This document shows, piece by piece, positions 9,017 through 18,100 of a stretch of DNA of 64,000 nucleotides. Numbering within the stretch: position 1 is the stretch's first letter; each line of letters begins with the position of its first letter. This DNA comes from Oscillospiraceae bacterium (GTDB lineage Bacteria > Bacillota > Clostridia > Oscillospirales > Ruminococcaceae), in contig JAGAZJ010000020.1 in assembly GCA_018110925.1 (NCBI GenBank), positions 20,464-84,463 of the forward strand, in the 5' to 3' direction. Both the position numbers and the translations under genes were made by a program. The notes beneath the pieces were generated by a model. It was not told where the DNA came from, did not search any database, and saw nothing but the letters and a program-made list of their open reading frames with translations.

Positions 9017-10099
9017 TCAGTCTCCGAAGGAGATGCCCAGCGCCTTTGCGCTCTTTACATATCCGCCGTCGGGATCGACGAACTTCGTCTTGCCTGCGAC
9101 CTCGGAAAGGGGATTTTCACCTATCTCCGACTTTATCATAGCTACCGAATAGCCATACTTCTTGTCCGAAATGAGCTGCGCCGCCCTCACTCCGAAGCGT
9201 GTTGCAAGTATCCTGTCATATGCCGACGGACTGCCGCCCCTGAGCATATGTCCGGGCACGCATACCCTTGTTTCTATGCCCGTAGCCTTCTGTATCTGAG
9301 CGGCTATGGTGGATGTTGCAGTGGTTATGCCTGCATCGAGCCTTGCCTTTGCACGTTCCTTCTTCTTCATTTTTGCCTCTTCCTTGCTGAATGCGCCCTC
9401 CGCAACAGCAACTATGGAGAAGCGGTGGCCGTTGTCCGCACGCTTTTGCAGGCACTCGCACACCTTGTCGATGTCATAGGGTATCTCGGGTATGATTATG
9501 GCGTCAGCGCCGCCTGCCAGACCCGAATACAGCGTGAGCCATCCTGCCTTGTTGCCCATGATCTCGACCATGAGTATGCGGCTGTGCGAAGCGGCTGTGG
9601 TGTGGAGCCTGTCGATAACGTCCGTAGCGGTGTCAACTGCCGTGTGGAAGCCGAACGTGACATCCGTGCCGAAGATATCGTTGTCTATCGTCTTTGGCAG
9701 ACCTATCACATTTAGCCCCTCTTCACTGAGGAGGTTTGCGGTCTTGTGAGTGCCGTTGCCGCCGAGGGTGAGCAGACAGTCGAGCTTCAGCGCCTTGTAT
9801 GTGTCCTTCATCTGCTTTACCTTGTCGATGTTGTCCTCACCGATAGAGGATATCATCTTGAAAGGCTGACGCTTAGTGCCGAGTATGGTGCCGCCCATAG
9901 TGAGTATGCCCGAGAACTCCGAGGGCTCCATCTCTCTTGCGATGTTGTTGATAAGACCGTAATAGCCGTTCTGTATGCCGACGATCCTCACATCGTCGCC
10001 AAATTCGTCAAAACACGCCCTTGCCACGCCCCTGATCGTCGCATTGAGCCCCGGGCAGTCACCGCCCGATGTGAGTATGCCTATTCTTTTCTTGCCCAT
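9017..10099 (-). CDS. pfkA: 6-phosphofructokinase, group III-like
   Basis: 360 residues from the ATG at 10099 (MGKKRIGILTSGGDCPGLN), with AAAAGGACGG upstream. The substrate loop PKTIDND and the segment MVEIMGNKAGWL identify a PFK. Two positions are notable. The metal/phosphate loop usually written GGDGS reads GGNGTH, keeping the Gly associated with ATP use but replacing the Asp by Asn. The loop PxTIDND carries Lys, as in pyrophosphate-type and mixed-substrate enzymes. Phosphoryl donor therefore cannot be assigned from sequence. Catalyses phosphorylation of fructose 6-phosphate in glycolysis. Confidence 0.85.
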   Translation of the reverse strand: MGKKRIGILTSGGDCPGLNATIRGVARACFDEFGDDVRIVGIQNGYYGLINNIAREMEPSEFSGILTMGGTILGTKRQPFKMISSIGEDNIDKVKQMKDTYKALKLDCLLTLGGNGTHKTANLLSEEGLNVIGLPKTIDNDIFGTDVTFGFHTAVDTATDVIDRLHTTAASHSRILMVEIMGNKAGWLTLYSGLAGGADAIIIPEIPYDIDKVCECLQKRADNGHRFSIVAVAEGAFSKEEAKMKKKERAKARLDAGITTATSTIAAQIQKATGIETRVCVPGHMLRGGSPSAYDRILATRFGVRAAQLISDKKYGYSVAMIKSEIGENPLSEVAGKTKFVDPDGGYVKSAKALGISFGD

Positions 10100-10181
10100 A
10101 GTACACCGTCCTTTTATATTTTTTATATTCATTTCGTTATCACAGCCGCAGCACAGGGCATGAAACCGTCGCAAAGAACTG

Positions 10182-12485
10182 TCACGACCTCATACTCCTT
10201 TCCGTATGCTGCTCCATGAACTGCTCGAACTTGTCCGCAGGCATAGGCTTGCCGTAAAAGTACCCCTGCGCATAATCACAGCCCGAATCACGGAGTATCT
10301 CGGACTGGGCGGAATACTCCACGCCCTCTGCGATAGTCTCTATCTTCTTTGACTTTGCTATCCTGATTATGGCGGATACTATCTCACGGGATACCTCGTC
10401 ATCCTCAAGATACATGATAAAGCTGCGGTCCAGCTTCAGAAGCGTTATGGGGAGCTGCTGTATATAGCTGAGAGAGGAATACCCCGTGCCGAAATCGTCC
10501 ATGGATATCTTTATCCCCAGCTTTCTCAGATCGTTCATCTGGATTATGGCGTGCTGTATGTCCTTCAGCGCAAGGCTCTCTGTCAGCTCTATGTCAAGGT
10601 ATTCGGGGTCAAGCCCTGTTTCTTTGAGCACGTCGGAGATTATCCTTGTGACATCGGTCTTGTAGAAATCTATCGCCGTCAGATTTATGGATACCGTTAT
10701 GGGCGGATAACCCATATCCTGCAAGCGCTTGTTCTGTCTGCACGCCTCATGCAGTACAAAGTCGCTTATCCTCGTTATCATCATGGAACGCTCAGCCACG
10801 GGTATAAAGTCCAGGGGCGGTATCACCGTGCCGTCGGGCTTTATCCAGCGGATAAGCGCCTCCATACCGATAACAGAGCCGTCCGTCAGGCTTATCTTGG
10901 GCTGGTAGTAAAGCTCGAACTCGTGATTTTCCAGAGCCTCACTTATCTCCTTTTCCATATTCGAGCGGTCGATAACGCCGTCGCGGATATGGGCATCATA
11001 CCTCATGGAAGAACTCTTCATGCCCTTTGTGAGGTTAAGTGCGAACTCGCTGTGTTCCAGTATCTCTGAAAAGCTCTCACCGACAAATTCGCTGTCCGAC
11101 ATGAGGCAATATCCGAATGAACAGTCTATATTGTGCTTTTCAAGACCGCCGCCGCTTATCGTGCCCAGGTCATGCCTTACGCTGGCAAAGAAGTTTGTCA
11201 CATCGGCCTCGTCCTTCGACCTGAAAAGCACCGAGAAGTTATCTCCGCCTATCCTTGCCGCTGTACTGCCGTCGGTGATATTCTTCATCAGTATCATGGC
11301 AAAGCGCTTGAGAAGGTCATTGCCCGTCTCATAGCCGCAGGTGTCGTTGATTATATGAAAGTCATCAATATCCGCAGTTATGACCCAGTATGTATCGGGG
11401 GAACCATTTATGAACCTCATGGATGATAGCATCTCATCCCCAAGCATTATAAAGCGGTAACGGTTGTATATCTGTGTCACATCGTCGATATACGCCATTT
11501 TTTCTATTATGAGGTCCTTTTCCTTTTCCAGCGTGATGTCTATTATCGCACCGCCGGTGATATATCCCGTGCCGTCCTTTATCGTCTTGTAACGCACGTT
11601 GAACCAGTGCAGATCACCGTCAGCCGCCTTCGCCCGAACATTGACTGATATGGTCTCATCACCGGGAACTCCCTGTGTAAAGGGTTTGAGCAGTATATGA
11701 TCCTCGCTCCTTATGATCTCCCTGAGCGTCTCTATGCCCACAAAACAGCCCTTGTCGGGTCCCGTTGCAGGCAGACCCAGCATATGGCAGAGCTGTTCGG
11801 AGACATAATAATCGCCCCTGTCCTCATAGCGGAGTATCAGCCCCACCCCCGACAGCTCTGTTGCGAGAAAATATCTCTTATCCGACTCGGACAGCGCCTC
11901 TGATGTTTTGAGGAGCGCCTTTTTGAGCCTTATCTCATCGTTTCGGTTTGTACCAACGGACATCAGCACCTGATCGCCGTTCTCAAGCTCGAACATCACC
12001 GATGTTGACCACGATGTAGTCACCGAGCCGCCCGTCTTGCACTGCACGGTGAACTCATCCCTGCCCTCGAGGAATTTTTCAAGATCCTCGACTCTGCCCG
12101 ACAGCGCCTCCGGAGGGAATATCTTAGCCAGCTTCTCGGGGTCGGCAAGGTCTGCGGAGGTATAGCCCGTGTCACAGGTAAAAGCCGCATTCGCATAGAA
12201 CATCTTTTTGCCCGTATCCCACAGCACGGCAAAGACCGTCATCCTGTCGGCAACGTCCATAAGCGCCTTGTACTGCCTCTGATTGCCTATGAGTTTAAGA
12301 TAGAATGACACTATCAGCCCTATGAGCACAAAACCCGATGCTATCACCGCAAACAGCATGATATACCGCTCCGCATCCGAATCGATAATATCGTACAACT
12401 CACAGGAAAGCCTGACGGATGCCAGTATGATGAGCAATATGCCGACAGCCACAGCAAATCTGTAACGCTTTCTGTCCTGCTTCAT
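10182..12485 (-). CDS. Membrane PAS-GGDEF-EAL protein, probable c-di-GMP phosphodiesterase
   Basis: 767 residues from the ATG at 12485, which has GGGGGT in front; an upstream GTG is possible. Order: two membrane spans (about 10-30 and 40-60), two PAS-like sensor regions (about 75-300), a GGDEF domain with the signature degenerated to GGDNF, and an EAL domain. The EAL domain keeps EALIRW, the Asn in SINLTAIDF, ELTESLAL, DDFGTGYSSL, KLDRSF and AEGVE, all the metal-binding and catalytic positions. This suggests c-di-GMP hydrolysis, with the GGDEF part regulatory. Single gene with its own promoter. Confidence 0.88.
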   Translation of the reverse strand: MKQDRKRYRFAVAVGILLIILASVRLSCELYDIIDSDAERYIMLFAVIASGFVLIGLIVSFYLKLIGNQRQYKALMDVADRMTVFAVLWDTGKKMFYANAAFTCDTGYTSADLADPEKLAKIFPPEALSGRVEDLEKFLEGRDEFTVQCKTGGSVTTSWSTSVMFELENGDQVLMSVGTNRNDEIRLKKALLKTSEALSESDKRYFLATELSGVGLILRYEDRGDYYVSEQLCHMLGLPATGPDKGCFVGIETLREIIRSEDHILLKPFTQGVPGDETISVNVRAKAADGDLHWFNVRYKTIKDGTGYITGGAIIDITLEKEKDLIIEKMAYIDDVTQIYNRYRFIMLGDEMLSSMRFINGSPDTYWVITADIDDFHIINDTCGYETGNDLLKRFAMILMKNITDGSTAARIGGDNFSVLFRSKDEADVTNFFASVRHDLGTISGGGLEKHNIDCSFGYCLMSDSEFVGESFSEILEHSEFALNLTKGMKSSSMRYDAHIRDGVIDRSNMEKEISEALENHEFELYYQPKISLTDGSVIGMEALIRWIKPDGTVIPPLDFIPVAERSMMITRISDFVLHEACRQNKRLQDMGYPPITVSINLTAIDFYKTDVTRIISDVLKETGLDPEYLDIELTESLALKDIQHAIIQMNDLRKLGIKISMDDFGTGYSSLSYIQQLPITLLKLDRSFIMYLEDDEVSREIVSAIIRIAKSKKIETIAEGVEYSAQSEILRDSGCDYAQGYFYGKPMPADKFEQFMEQHTERSMRS

Positions 12486-12529
12486 ACCGACACCCCCATT
12501 CATAGACACAATTGTCGTATTATAATTAT

Positions 12530-12558
12530 ATTATACATCAAACCGTCATACAAGTCAA
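12530..12558 (-). promoter_or_regulatory. Promoter of the GGDEF-EAL gene
   Basis: Minus-strand -35 TTGACT, 17-bp spacer, -10 TATAAT, about 45 bp before the start codon. Confidence 0.72.
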
Positions 12559-12586
12559 TAGTTTTTGTAAATTCTGCACATTAAAA

Positions 12587-12625
12587 TGTCCGAAAGCGCC
12601 CCGTATATACGGGCACTTCCGGACA
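12587..12625 (-). terminator. Terminator after the YkvA-domain gene
   Basis: Long hairpin with arms TGTCCGAAAG and CTTCCGGACA and an inner CCCGTATATACGGG palindrome, followed on the minus strand by ATTTTAATG. Confidence 0.7.
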
Positions 12626-12639
12626 TATCCCAACAGGCA

Positions 12640-13428
12640 TCAGCTTCGTATCGCTACGCCTATTATTACCATAAGTATAATTATCCATATTATTACAACA
12701 GGTATTGCGTAGAACCACTTTGATTCCCCTGTTTTGCGCATATTCACAGCCTTTTCACGGCATTCATCCATTATCTCGGGCGGTATGATGCGCATTGCCA
12801 GCGATATGAGCCCGGGAAGGACTATCACATCATCAAGATATCCGAGCACGGGGATAAAATCCGGTATAAGGTCTATGGGCGACAGCGCATATGCCACTGC
12901 CAGACCCGTAAGCAGCTTTGCCACAGCAGGTGTATCCTTGTGGCCGAGTGCCAGCGCCAGCACGGGCAGCTGCTCTGTCAGCGCCGCCGCACGTTCTTTC
13001 AGCGTTATCTTTATGCTCTCCGCCTCGTCGGGCATCACCTGCATATCCCCCGACCTGAACTCTATGTCAAATATCTCCTGTGCGCTTTCTGAATGGATAT
13101 ACACATGGTATTTGTCATTCTTTTTTATGTCAAAGAGCTCTGCGTCGCAAAGCTCTTCCCAGAAGCTGTCATACTCGCTCTTGTACAGTATACGGGGCTT
13201 TCTTGTATGGGGAGAGCCGCCCAGCTCGCAGAACGTCCTTGCGGCGGTGGTTATCCTGACCTCTGACACCGACTCAAAAACTATCCTGCCGCTTTTTATC
13301 CTGAGAGCCGTCTTTCCTTTGTTGTAAAGCCCTTTCGGCAGTACCACACCCGAAACGTTCAGCACTATATCCTTTCCGAATACGGCGCTCTGTACTATGG
13401 CATATGTAAGGTCGATATCATTTGACAC
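12640..13428 (-). CDS. YkvA-domain (DUF1232) membrane protein
   Basis: 262 residues from a GTG at 13428 that has AGGGGGTGATCC in front; an ATG eight codons earlier overlaps the upstream gene and is the alternative. The N-terminal 140 residues match nothing I recognise. The C-terminal part holds the DUF1232 motif ALSPIDLIPDFIPVLGYLDD near residue 180, then a hydrophobic stretch, and the protein ends in a clear membrane span (WFYAIPVVIIWIIILMVIIG). Function of this family is unknown. It follows the CmpB-like gene closely and is probably co-transcribed. Confidence 0.75.
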   Translation of the reverse strand: MSNDIDLTYAIVQSAVFGKDIVLNVSGVVLPKGLYNKGKTALRIKSGRIVFESVSEVRITTAARTFCELGGSPHTRKPRILYKSEYDSFWEELCDAELFDIKKNDKYHVYIHSESAQEIFDIEFRSGDMQVMPDEAESIKITLKERAAALTEQLPVLALALGHKDTPAVAKLLTGLAVAYALSPIDLIPDFIPVLGYLDDVIVLPGLISLAMRIIPPEIMDECREKAVNMRKTGESKWFYAIPVVIIWIIILMVIIGVAIRS

Positions 13429-13448
13429 TGGATCACCCCCTGTCCTCA

Positions 13449-14375
13449 TCACAGCCTGATAATATCCTCTATCTTCTTCTCGCCCTTTATCACGCTCTTT
13501 ATGAGCTTGAATACATCTTCGTTGTCATCGGGGTGCATAGTTGGGAATGCTTTCAGCATACGCACCTCACGCTTGTCGGCGGTGAATGCCACGATAGCAT
13601 CGTAGCGCATCCTGAGCCGCCTTGACGCATCGCTCAGATTCTCGGCTATATCCGTACCGATATTGTCGGCAAGACCTGCCGCCACATCCGCCGCTTCGCC
13701 TGCACTCGTCTGCACGGCAGTGACGAGTTGTGTGCCCTTTTCTGCCGTATCCAGAGCCGCTCCCGCCAGCGCACCGCCCAGATCCTGCGAATGTTCGTAC
13801 ATCTGTGCGCTTATCTCGGCTATCTCTTTAAGCCTGAGAGTTATCCTGTTGGCGGCGGCGACGGAGTTCACGGTGTCTATGGCTATAAGCACCGCACTGA
13901 TGATTATTATGACAACACCCACGGTCTGCGGTATGAGCGCTATGATCGCCTGTGTGACAGGCATCACAAAGGTCATCGCTATGAGACACGCAACACCCCA
14001 TTCTATGCTGACTTTCAGGCAAATGTAACCGTGAAAATTGAAATGCTCATCGGAATAATCCCACCACATACTGTGGAACAGCTTTTTCATCGCCACTCCC
14101 ACCGCCAGCTCAAAGGATGTGCATATAAGGGACGACAGGAAGAAAAGCGCTACGGGAACATCCAGCACGGGGCGCAGTACCGTCATTATGATGAGCACGC
14201 CAAAGCCGTATATCGGGCATATCGGCATACTCAGAAAGCCTCTGTTTGAATATTCGCCCATTTTCAGCGCATGGACGCATACCTCCATCCCCCATCCGAG
14301 GAACGCCCATATCAGAAACAGCATACACATCTGATACGGGCTCAGCCCGATAAGATCTATGTTCTCAAAAAACAA
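13449..14375 (-). CDS. CmpB-type (PF06541-like) membrane protein
   Basis: About 308 residues. A TTG at 14375 is the best start (GGAG eight bases upstream); a GTG three codons earlier overlaps that site. The N-terminal half has the family pattern FLGWGMEVCVHA...YSNRGFLSMPICPIYGFG and about five or six membrane spans. The C-terminal 130 residues are a soluble helical tail rich in Ala. The family is annotated as putative ABC-transporter type IV, but its role is not established. The upstream region coincides with a dispersed repeat element. Confidence 0.75.
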   Translation of the reverse strand: MFFENIDLIGLSPYQMCMLFLIWAFLGWGMEVCVHALKMGEYSNRGFLSMPICPIYGFGVLIIMTVLRPVLDVPVALFFLSSLICTSFELAVGVAMKKLFHSMWWDYSDEHFNFHGYICLKVSIEWGVACLIAMTFVMPVTQAIIALIPQTVGVVIIIISAVLIAIDTVNSVAAANRITLRLKEIAEISAQMYEHSQDLGGALAGAALDTAEKGTQLVTAVQTSAGEAADVAAGLADNIGTDIAENLSDASRRLRMRYDAIVAFTADKREVRMLKAFPTMHPDDNEDVFKLIKSVIKGEKKIEDIIRL

Positions 14376-14393
14376 TATCCCCACTCCGTTATA

Positions 14394-14488
14394 ATACTGA
14401 TCCTTTCTCTATGTATAAAATATCTCTGCCCTCAAAACCGCATATATTCAAGTTTTGTGAGCTCTATGCATCGGTCGGAAATCAGTAT
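14394..14488. repeat. Dispersed hairpin repeat, copy 1
   Basis: 95 bp bounded by ATACTGAT and its exact inverse ATCAGTAT. The right end reads CATCGGTCGGAAATCAGTAT. The interior shares a 20-bp identical block (14433-14452, AAAACCGCATATATTCAAG core) with the copy at 55881-56002. Confidence 0.75.
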
Positions 14489-14520
14489 AAAAAGATGATC
14501 ACGGCTGTCCGCCAAATCAA

Positions 14521-14557
14521 AAATGCCCAGAGAAACCAAACGGTCACCTGAGCATTT
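14521..14557 (-). terminator. Terminator of acpP
   Basis: Arms AAATGCCCAG and CTGAGCATTT, one mismatch, with T-rich flanks on both strands; 23 bp after the acpP stop. Confidence 0.65.
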
Positions 14558-14579
14558 TTTCATTATCCTGTTTACGGGA

Positions 14580-14810
14580 TCAGTTCTGATGCTCCTCGAT
14601 ATAAGTAACTATATCGCCTATGGTCTTGATGTTCTGAGCATCAGCATCGGGGATATCGATGCCGAATTCATCCTCGATAGCCTGAATAAGATCAACTACG
14701 TCGAGAGAATCAGCGCCGAGATCAGCCTGAATATCAGTTGAGCTTTCGATAGAATCCTCATCAGCGCTGAGAACGTCTACAACGAGCTCCTTAACCTTAT
14801 CAAAAATCAT
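14580..14810 (-). CDS. acpP: Acyl carrier protein
   Basis: 76 acidic residues from the ATG at 14810, preceded by AGGAGGAAG. The phosphopantetheine attachment motif GADSLDVVDL places the modified serine at residue 35. It carries the growing acyl chain for the Fab enzymes encoded just upstream. It is 78 bp after accA and may be read from the fab-acc operon; I do not see a separate promoter. Confidence 0.96.
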   Translation of the reverse strand: MIFDKVKELVVDVLSADEDSIESSTDIQADLGADSLDVVDLIQAIEDEFGIDIPDADAQNIKTIGDIVTYIEEHQN

Positions 14811-14888
14811 TTGGTCTTCCTCCTTTGTCCCAAGCATCACCGTGACGATGCCGGCGGCACAAGCACGGCGTAAATACGGCTCATTCGG

Positions 14889-15701
14889 TCATTCCGAAAA
14901 TTCGCCGATTTTTCTGAACTTATTATATCGTGACTTCAGTAATTCGTCAATACTTTTTGTCATTTTGTCTTTCAGCGATTTAGACAAAAATTCCGATATA
15001 TTTTCGGCTGTTGTCTCGGGATCATTGTGAGCGCCTCCCTCGGGCTCGGGAATGATCTGCTCGGCAACACCGAGAGACACCGCATCCTCTGCGGTTATCT
15101 TCATTATATTGCACGCCTCCTCCTCACGGTTGGCGTCCTTCCAGAGTATAGACGCAAAGCCTCGCGGGGATATGACGGAATATACCGCATTTTCAAGCAT
15201 CGCAAGCTCATCGCACACGCCGAGCGCCAGTGCGCCGCCGCTGCCGCCCTCACCGAGAACGACGGATATGACGGGTGTGCGCAGGGTCATGAATTCATAC
15301 AGGCTCCTTGCGATGGCCTCGCCCTGTCCTCTCTTTTCGGCACCCACGCCGCAGTATGCACCGGGGGTGTCTATAAAGCATATCACGGGACGGTGAAACT
15401 TCTCCGCCTGATGTGCGAGCCTCAGAGCCTTGCGGTAGCCCTCGGGGTGAGGCATTGCGAAGTTTACTTCCTTGTTCTCGTATACATCTCTGCCCTTGAC
15501 CTCTGCTATTATGGTGACGGGTATCCCCTCAAGCCTGCCTATGCCGCCGAGTATGGCTTTGTCGTCGCCGTGGAAGCGGTCGCCGTGGAGCTCATAGAAA
15601 TCGGTGAATATGAGCGGCAGATAATCCCTTATGGTGGGTCTGTCCTTGTTTCTTATGATTTTCAGCCTGTCGTAGGGAGCAATGATCGTTTTCTCGTCCA
15701 T
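14889..15701 (-). CDS. accA: Acetyl-CoA carboxylase carboxyltransferase, alpha subunit
   Basis: About 270 residues. Family blocks: DYLPLIFTDFYELHGDRFHGDD, the acyl-CoA binding GRDVYENKEVNFAMPHPEGYRKALRLA, and FIDTPGAYCGVGAEKRGQGEAIARS. With AccD it moves carboxyl from biotin to acetyl-CoA. It begins at the second of two adjacent ATGs, overlapping the accD TGA, with GGAGG upstream. Shorter than the approximately 320-residue E. coli protein at the N-terminus, as in other Firmicutes. Confidence 0.95.
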   Translation of the reverse strand: MDEKTIIAPYDRLKIIRNKDRPTIRDYLPLIFTDFYELHGDRFHGDDKAILGGIGRLEGIPVTIIAEVKGRDVYENKEVNFAMPHPEGYRKALRLAHQAEKFHRPVICFIDTPGAYCGVGAEKRGQGEAIARSLYEFMTLRTPVISVVLGEGGSGGALALGVCDELAMLENAVYSVISPRGFASILWKDANREEEACNIMKITAEDAVSLGVAEQIIPEPEGGAHNDPETTAENISEFLSKSLKDKMTKSIDELLKSRYNKFRKIGEFSE

Positions 15702-16546
15702 CATCTTACCTCCCCCGACCTGTGAAGACGTATCAGATGCGCTATGGTGCGCCTCATATTCTTTCTCTCCACTATCATATCAACAAATCCGTTTTCCAGC
15801 AGAAATTCAGCCGACTGGAAATCCTCGGGGAGCCTCTGCTTTATCGTGCCCTCGATGACACGCCTGCCCGCAAAGCCCACAAGCACCTTTGGCTCGGCTA
15901 TTATTATATCGCCCAGCGATGCAAAGGATGCGGTGACACCGCCCGTCGTGGGGTCTGTCAGCACAGTTATGTACAGGCCGCCGCTCTGCGAGAACCTCGC
16001 CGCCGCTCCGCTGGTCTTTGCCATCTGCATAAGGGACACCAGCCCCTCCTGCATACGGGCGCCGCCCGATGCCGTGAACAGTACTATGGGGAGCTTGTTT
16101 TCCTCCGCAAATTCAAAGGCACGGGTTATCTTTTCTCCGACCACACTGCCCATGGATGCCATCATGAAATGTGAATCCATTACGCCTATGACGCATTTCT
16201 CGCCGTGTATCGTGCATTCTCCGGTTATTACAGCCTCGGTGAGACCTGTCTTTTCCTGAAGATCCTTTATCTTGTCCTCATAATCGGGGAAATCTATGGG
16301 GTTGAGCGTGCTCATGCCCGCATCATGCTCGGTAAAGCTGTCATGGTCGCAGGTGAGCTCTATTCTGTCCCTTGCGGTCATCCTTGAATGATAGCCGCAG
16401 TGGGAACACACCCACAGCCCCTCTCTCAGTTCCTTGGCAGGGGTCGTCTCGCCGCATCTGGGGCATTTGAAATCGGGTTCCTTCGGCTGGTCGTCATCGG
16501 TATAGAACCGCTTCGTGACCTGCTTGAACCACTCCTCCATCGTCAT
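15701..16546 (-). CDS. accD: Acetyl-CoA carboxylase carboxyltransferase, beta subunit
   Basis: 281 residues. An N-terminal zinc ribbon, CPRCG...CSHCG (near residues 24-46), precedes the carboxyltransferase core with [35 protein letters not shown] and [18 protein letters not shown]. It forms the heterotetramer with AccA, with which it overlaps by the last codon. It follows accC by 29 bp. Confidence 0.96.
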   Translation of the reverse strand: MTMEEWFKQVTKRFYTDDDQPKEPDFKCPRCGETTPAKELREGLWVCSHCGYHSRMTARDRIELTCDHDSFTEHDAGMSTLNPIDFPDYEDKIKDLQEKTGLTEAVITGECTIHGEKCVIGVMDSHFMMASMGSVVGEKITRAFEFAEENKLPIVLFTASGGARMQEGLVSLMQMAKTSGAAARFSQSGGLYITVLTDPTTGGVTASFASLGDIIIAEPKVLVGFAGRRVIEGTIKQRLPEDFQSAEFLLENGFVDMIVERKNMRRTIAHLIRLHRSGEVR

Positions 16547-16575
16547 GTGAGATCCACTCCGTTATATATTCTTTA

Positions 16576-17922
16576 TCAGTTCTTTTCCAGTTTTCTCGTC
16601 AGATAGTTGTTGTCATATGTACCCTCACAGAACACACTGTCCTTTATCAGGGACAGGTCAAAATCTATGTTGGTGTCAACGCCCTCAACGATAAATTCGG
16701 AAAGCGCCCATTTCATCTTGGCGATAGCCTCTTCCCTTGTGGGGGCGTGGGCTATAAGCTTTGCTATCATGCTGTCATAATAGGGGGGTATGGTGTACCC
16801 CTGATATATGGCGCTGTCTATGCGTATGCCGGGACCGCCGGGAAAATGCAGGGCATTTATCCTGCCGGGGCTCGGGCGGAAGTTCAGTTCGGGGTTCTCG
16901 GCATTTATCCTGCACTCTATGGAATGTCCCCTCATCACTATGTCGGTCTGCTTCAGACCCAGCGCCTGACCAAAGGCTATGCGTATCTGAGCCTTGATAA
17001 GGTCTATCTCCGTGACAGCCTCCGTTATGGGATGCTCCACCTGTATCCTGGTGTTCATTTCCATAAAATAGAAGTTCTTGTCCTTGTCCACGAGAAACTC
17101 TATCGTGCCTGCATTGGTATATCCGCAGGTTATTGCCGCCGCAACTGCCGCACGCCCCATGCGCTCACGCAGAACGGGGGTCATTATCGGCGAAGGAGTC
17201 TCCTCCAGTACCTTCTGATTGCGCCTTTGCAGTGAGCAGTCACGCTCGCCCAGATGAACCACATTGCCGAGATTGTCAGCCAGTATCTGGAATTCTATAT
17301 GCTTGGGGTTCTGTATCAGCTTCTCCATATATATACTGCTGTCGCCGAAAAAGCTGAGAGCCTCCTGCGAAGCCGCCGTCATTGCCGCTTCAAGCTCATC
17401 CTCACTGTCAACACGGCGTATGCCCCTGCCGCCGCCGCCTGCCGATGCCTTTATCATCACGGGATAGCCTATGCTCTTTGCAAGAGCCTTTGCAGAGGCA
17501 ACATCCCCCAGCACACCGTCAGAACCCGGTATCACGGGCACGCCCGCATTCTTCATCGTCATCTTTGCCGCAGCCTTGTCTCCCAGAGCCCTTATCGCCC
17601 TCGGTGACGGGCCTATGAACTTTATGCCGTTCTTTTCACAGGCTTCGGCAAAATCGGCATTCTCCGACAGAAAACCGAATCCGGGATGAACGGCATCCGC
17701 CCCTGTCAGCTTACACGCCTCTATTATCGCATCTGCATTGAGATAGCTGTCCTTTGTGGAAGGAGGACCTATGCAGATGGATTCATCGGATATCTGTGCA
17801 TGAAGGGAATGCTTGTCCGCAGTGGAATACACCGTGACAGTGTGTATGCCCATCTCACGGCAGCTCCTTATTATACGCACAGCTATCTCGCCCCTGTTGG
17901 CGATAAGTATCTTCTTGAACAT
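16576..17922 (-). CDS. accC: Biotin carboxylase subunit of acetyl-CoA carboxylase
   Basis: 448 residues, full length. The N-terminal MFKKILIANRGEIAVRIIRSCREMGI, the ATP-grasp glycine loop IKASAGGGGRGIRRV, NPKHIEFQILAD and EMNTRIQVEHPITE are diagnostic. It carboxylates biotin on AccB with ATP and bicarbonate. AAGGATG precedes the ATG. It lies 148 bp after fabZ, the widest gap in the operon, and that gap is filled by degenerate copies of the fabZ 3' end. Confidence 0.97.
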   Translation of the reverse strand: MFKKILIANRGEIAVRIIRSCREMGIHTVTVYSTADKHSLHAQISDESICIGPPSTKDSYLNADAIIEACKLTGADAVHPGFGFLSENADFAEACEKNGIKFIGPSPRAIRALGDKAAAKMTMKNAGVPVIPGSDGVLGDVASAKALAKSIGYPVMIKASAGGGGRGIRRVDSEDELEAAMTAASQEALSFFGDSSIYMEKLIQNPKHIEFQILADNLGNVVHLGERDCSLQRRNQKVLEETPSPIMTPVLRERMGRAAVAAAITCGYTNAGTIEFLVDKDKNFYFMEMNTRIQVEHPITEAVTEIDLIKAQIRIAFGQALGLKQTDIVMRGHSIECRINAENPELNFRPSPGRINALHFPGGPGIRIDSAIYQGYTIPPYYDSMIAKLIAHAPTREEAIAKMKWALSEFIVEGVDTNIDFDLSLIKDSVFCEGTYDNNYLTRKLEKN

Positions 17923-17952
17923 ATATAAACATCCTTAGTCAAGTGAGAAGCG

Positions 17953-18100
17953 ACTTGCATCACCGCTCACCGTTCACTTTATTGCAGACCTCATCTCAGT
18001 CTGCTGACGTGCAAGATAAATCTATTTAATTGCAAACTGTATCTCAGCCTGCTGACGTGCATCATTTATATTACTTGATAGCAAACTGTATCTCAGCAGA
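17953..18100 (-). repeat. Tandem reiterations of the fabZ 3' end
   Basis: Reading the minus strand, the last codons of fabZ (Ala-Glu-Ile-Gln-Phe-Ala-Ile-Lys-stop, ending 18071) recur ending at 18022 and again, more decayed, ending at 17974. Copy 2 differs from the gene only at third positions (GCT/GCA, ATC/ATT, AAG/AAA, TAA/TAG). Copy 3 reads Glu-Met-Arg-Ser-Ala-Ile-Lys-TGA. Spacing is 49 and 48 bp. The two extra copies also share the preceding GCACGTCAGCAG. Confidence 0.85.
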
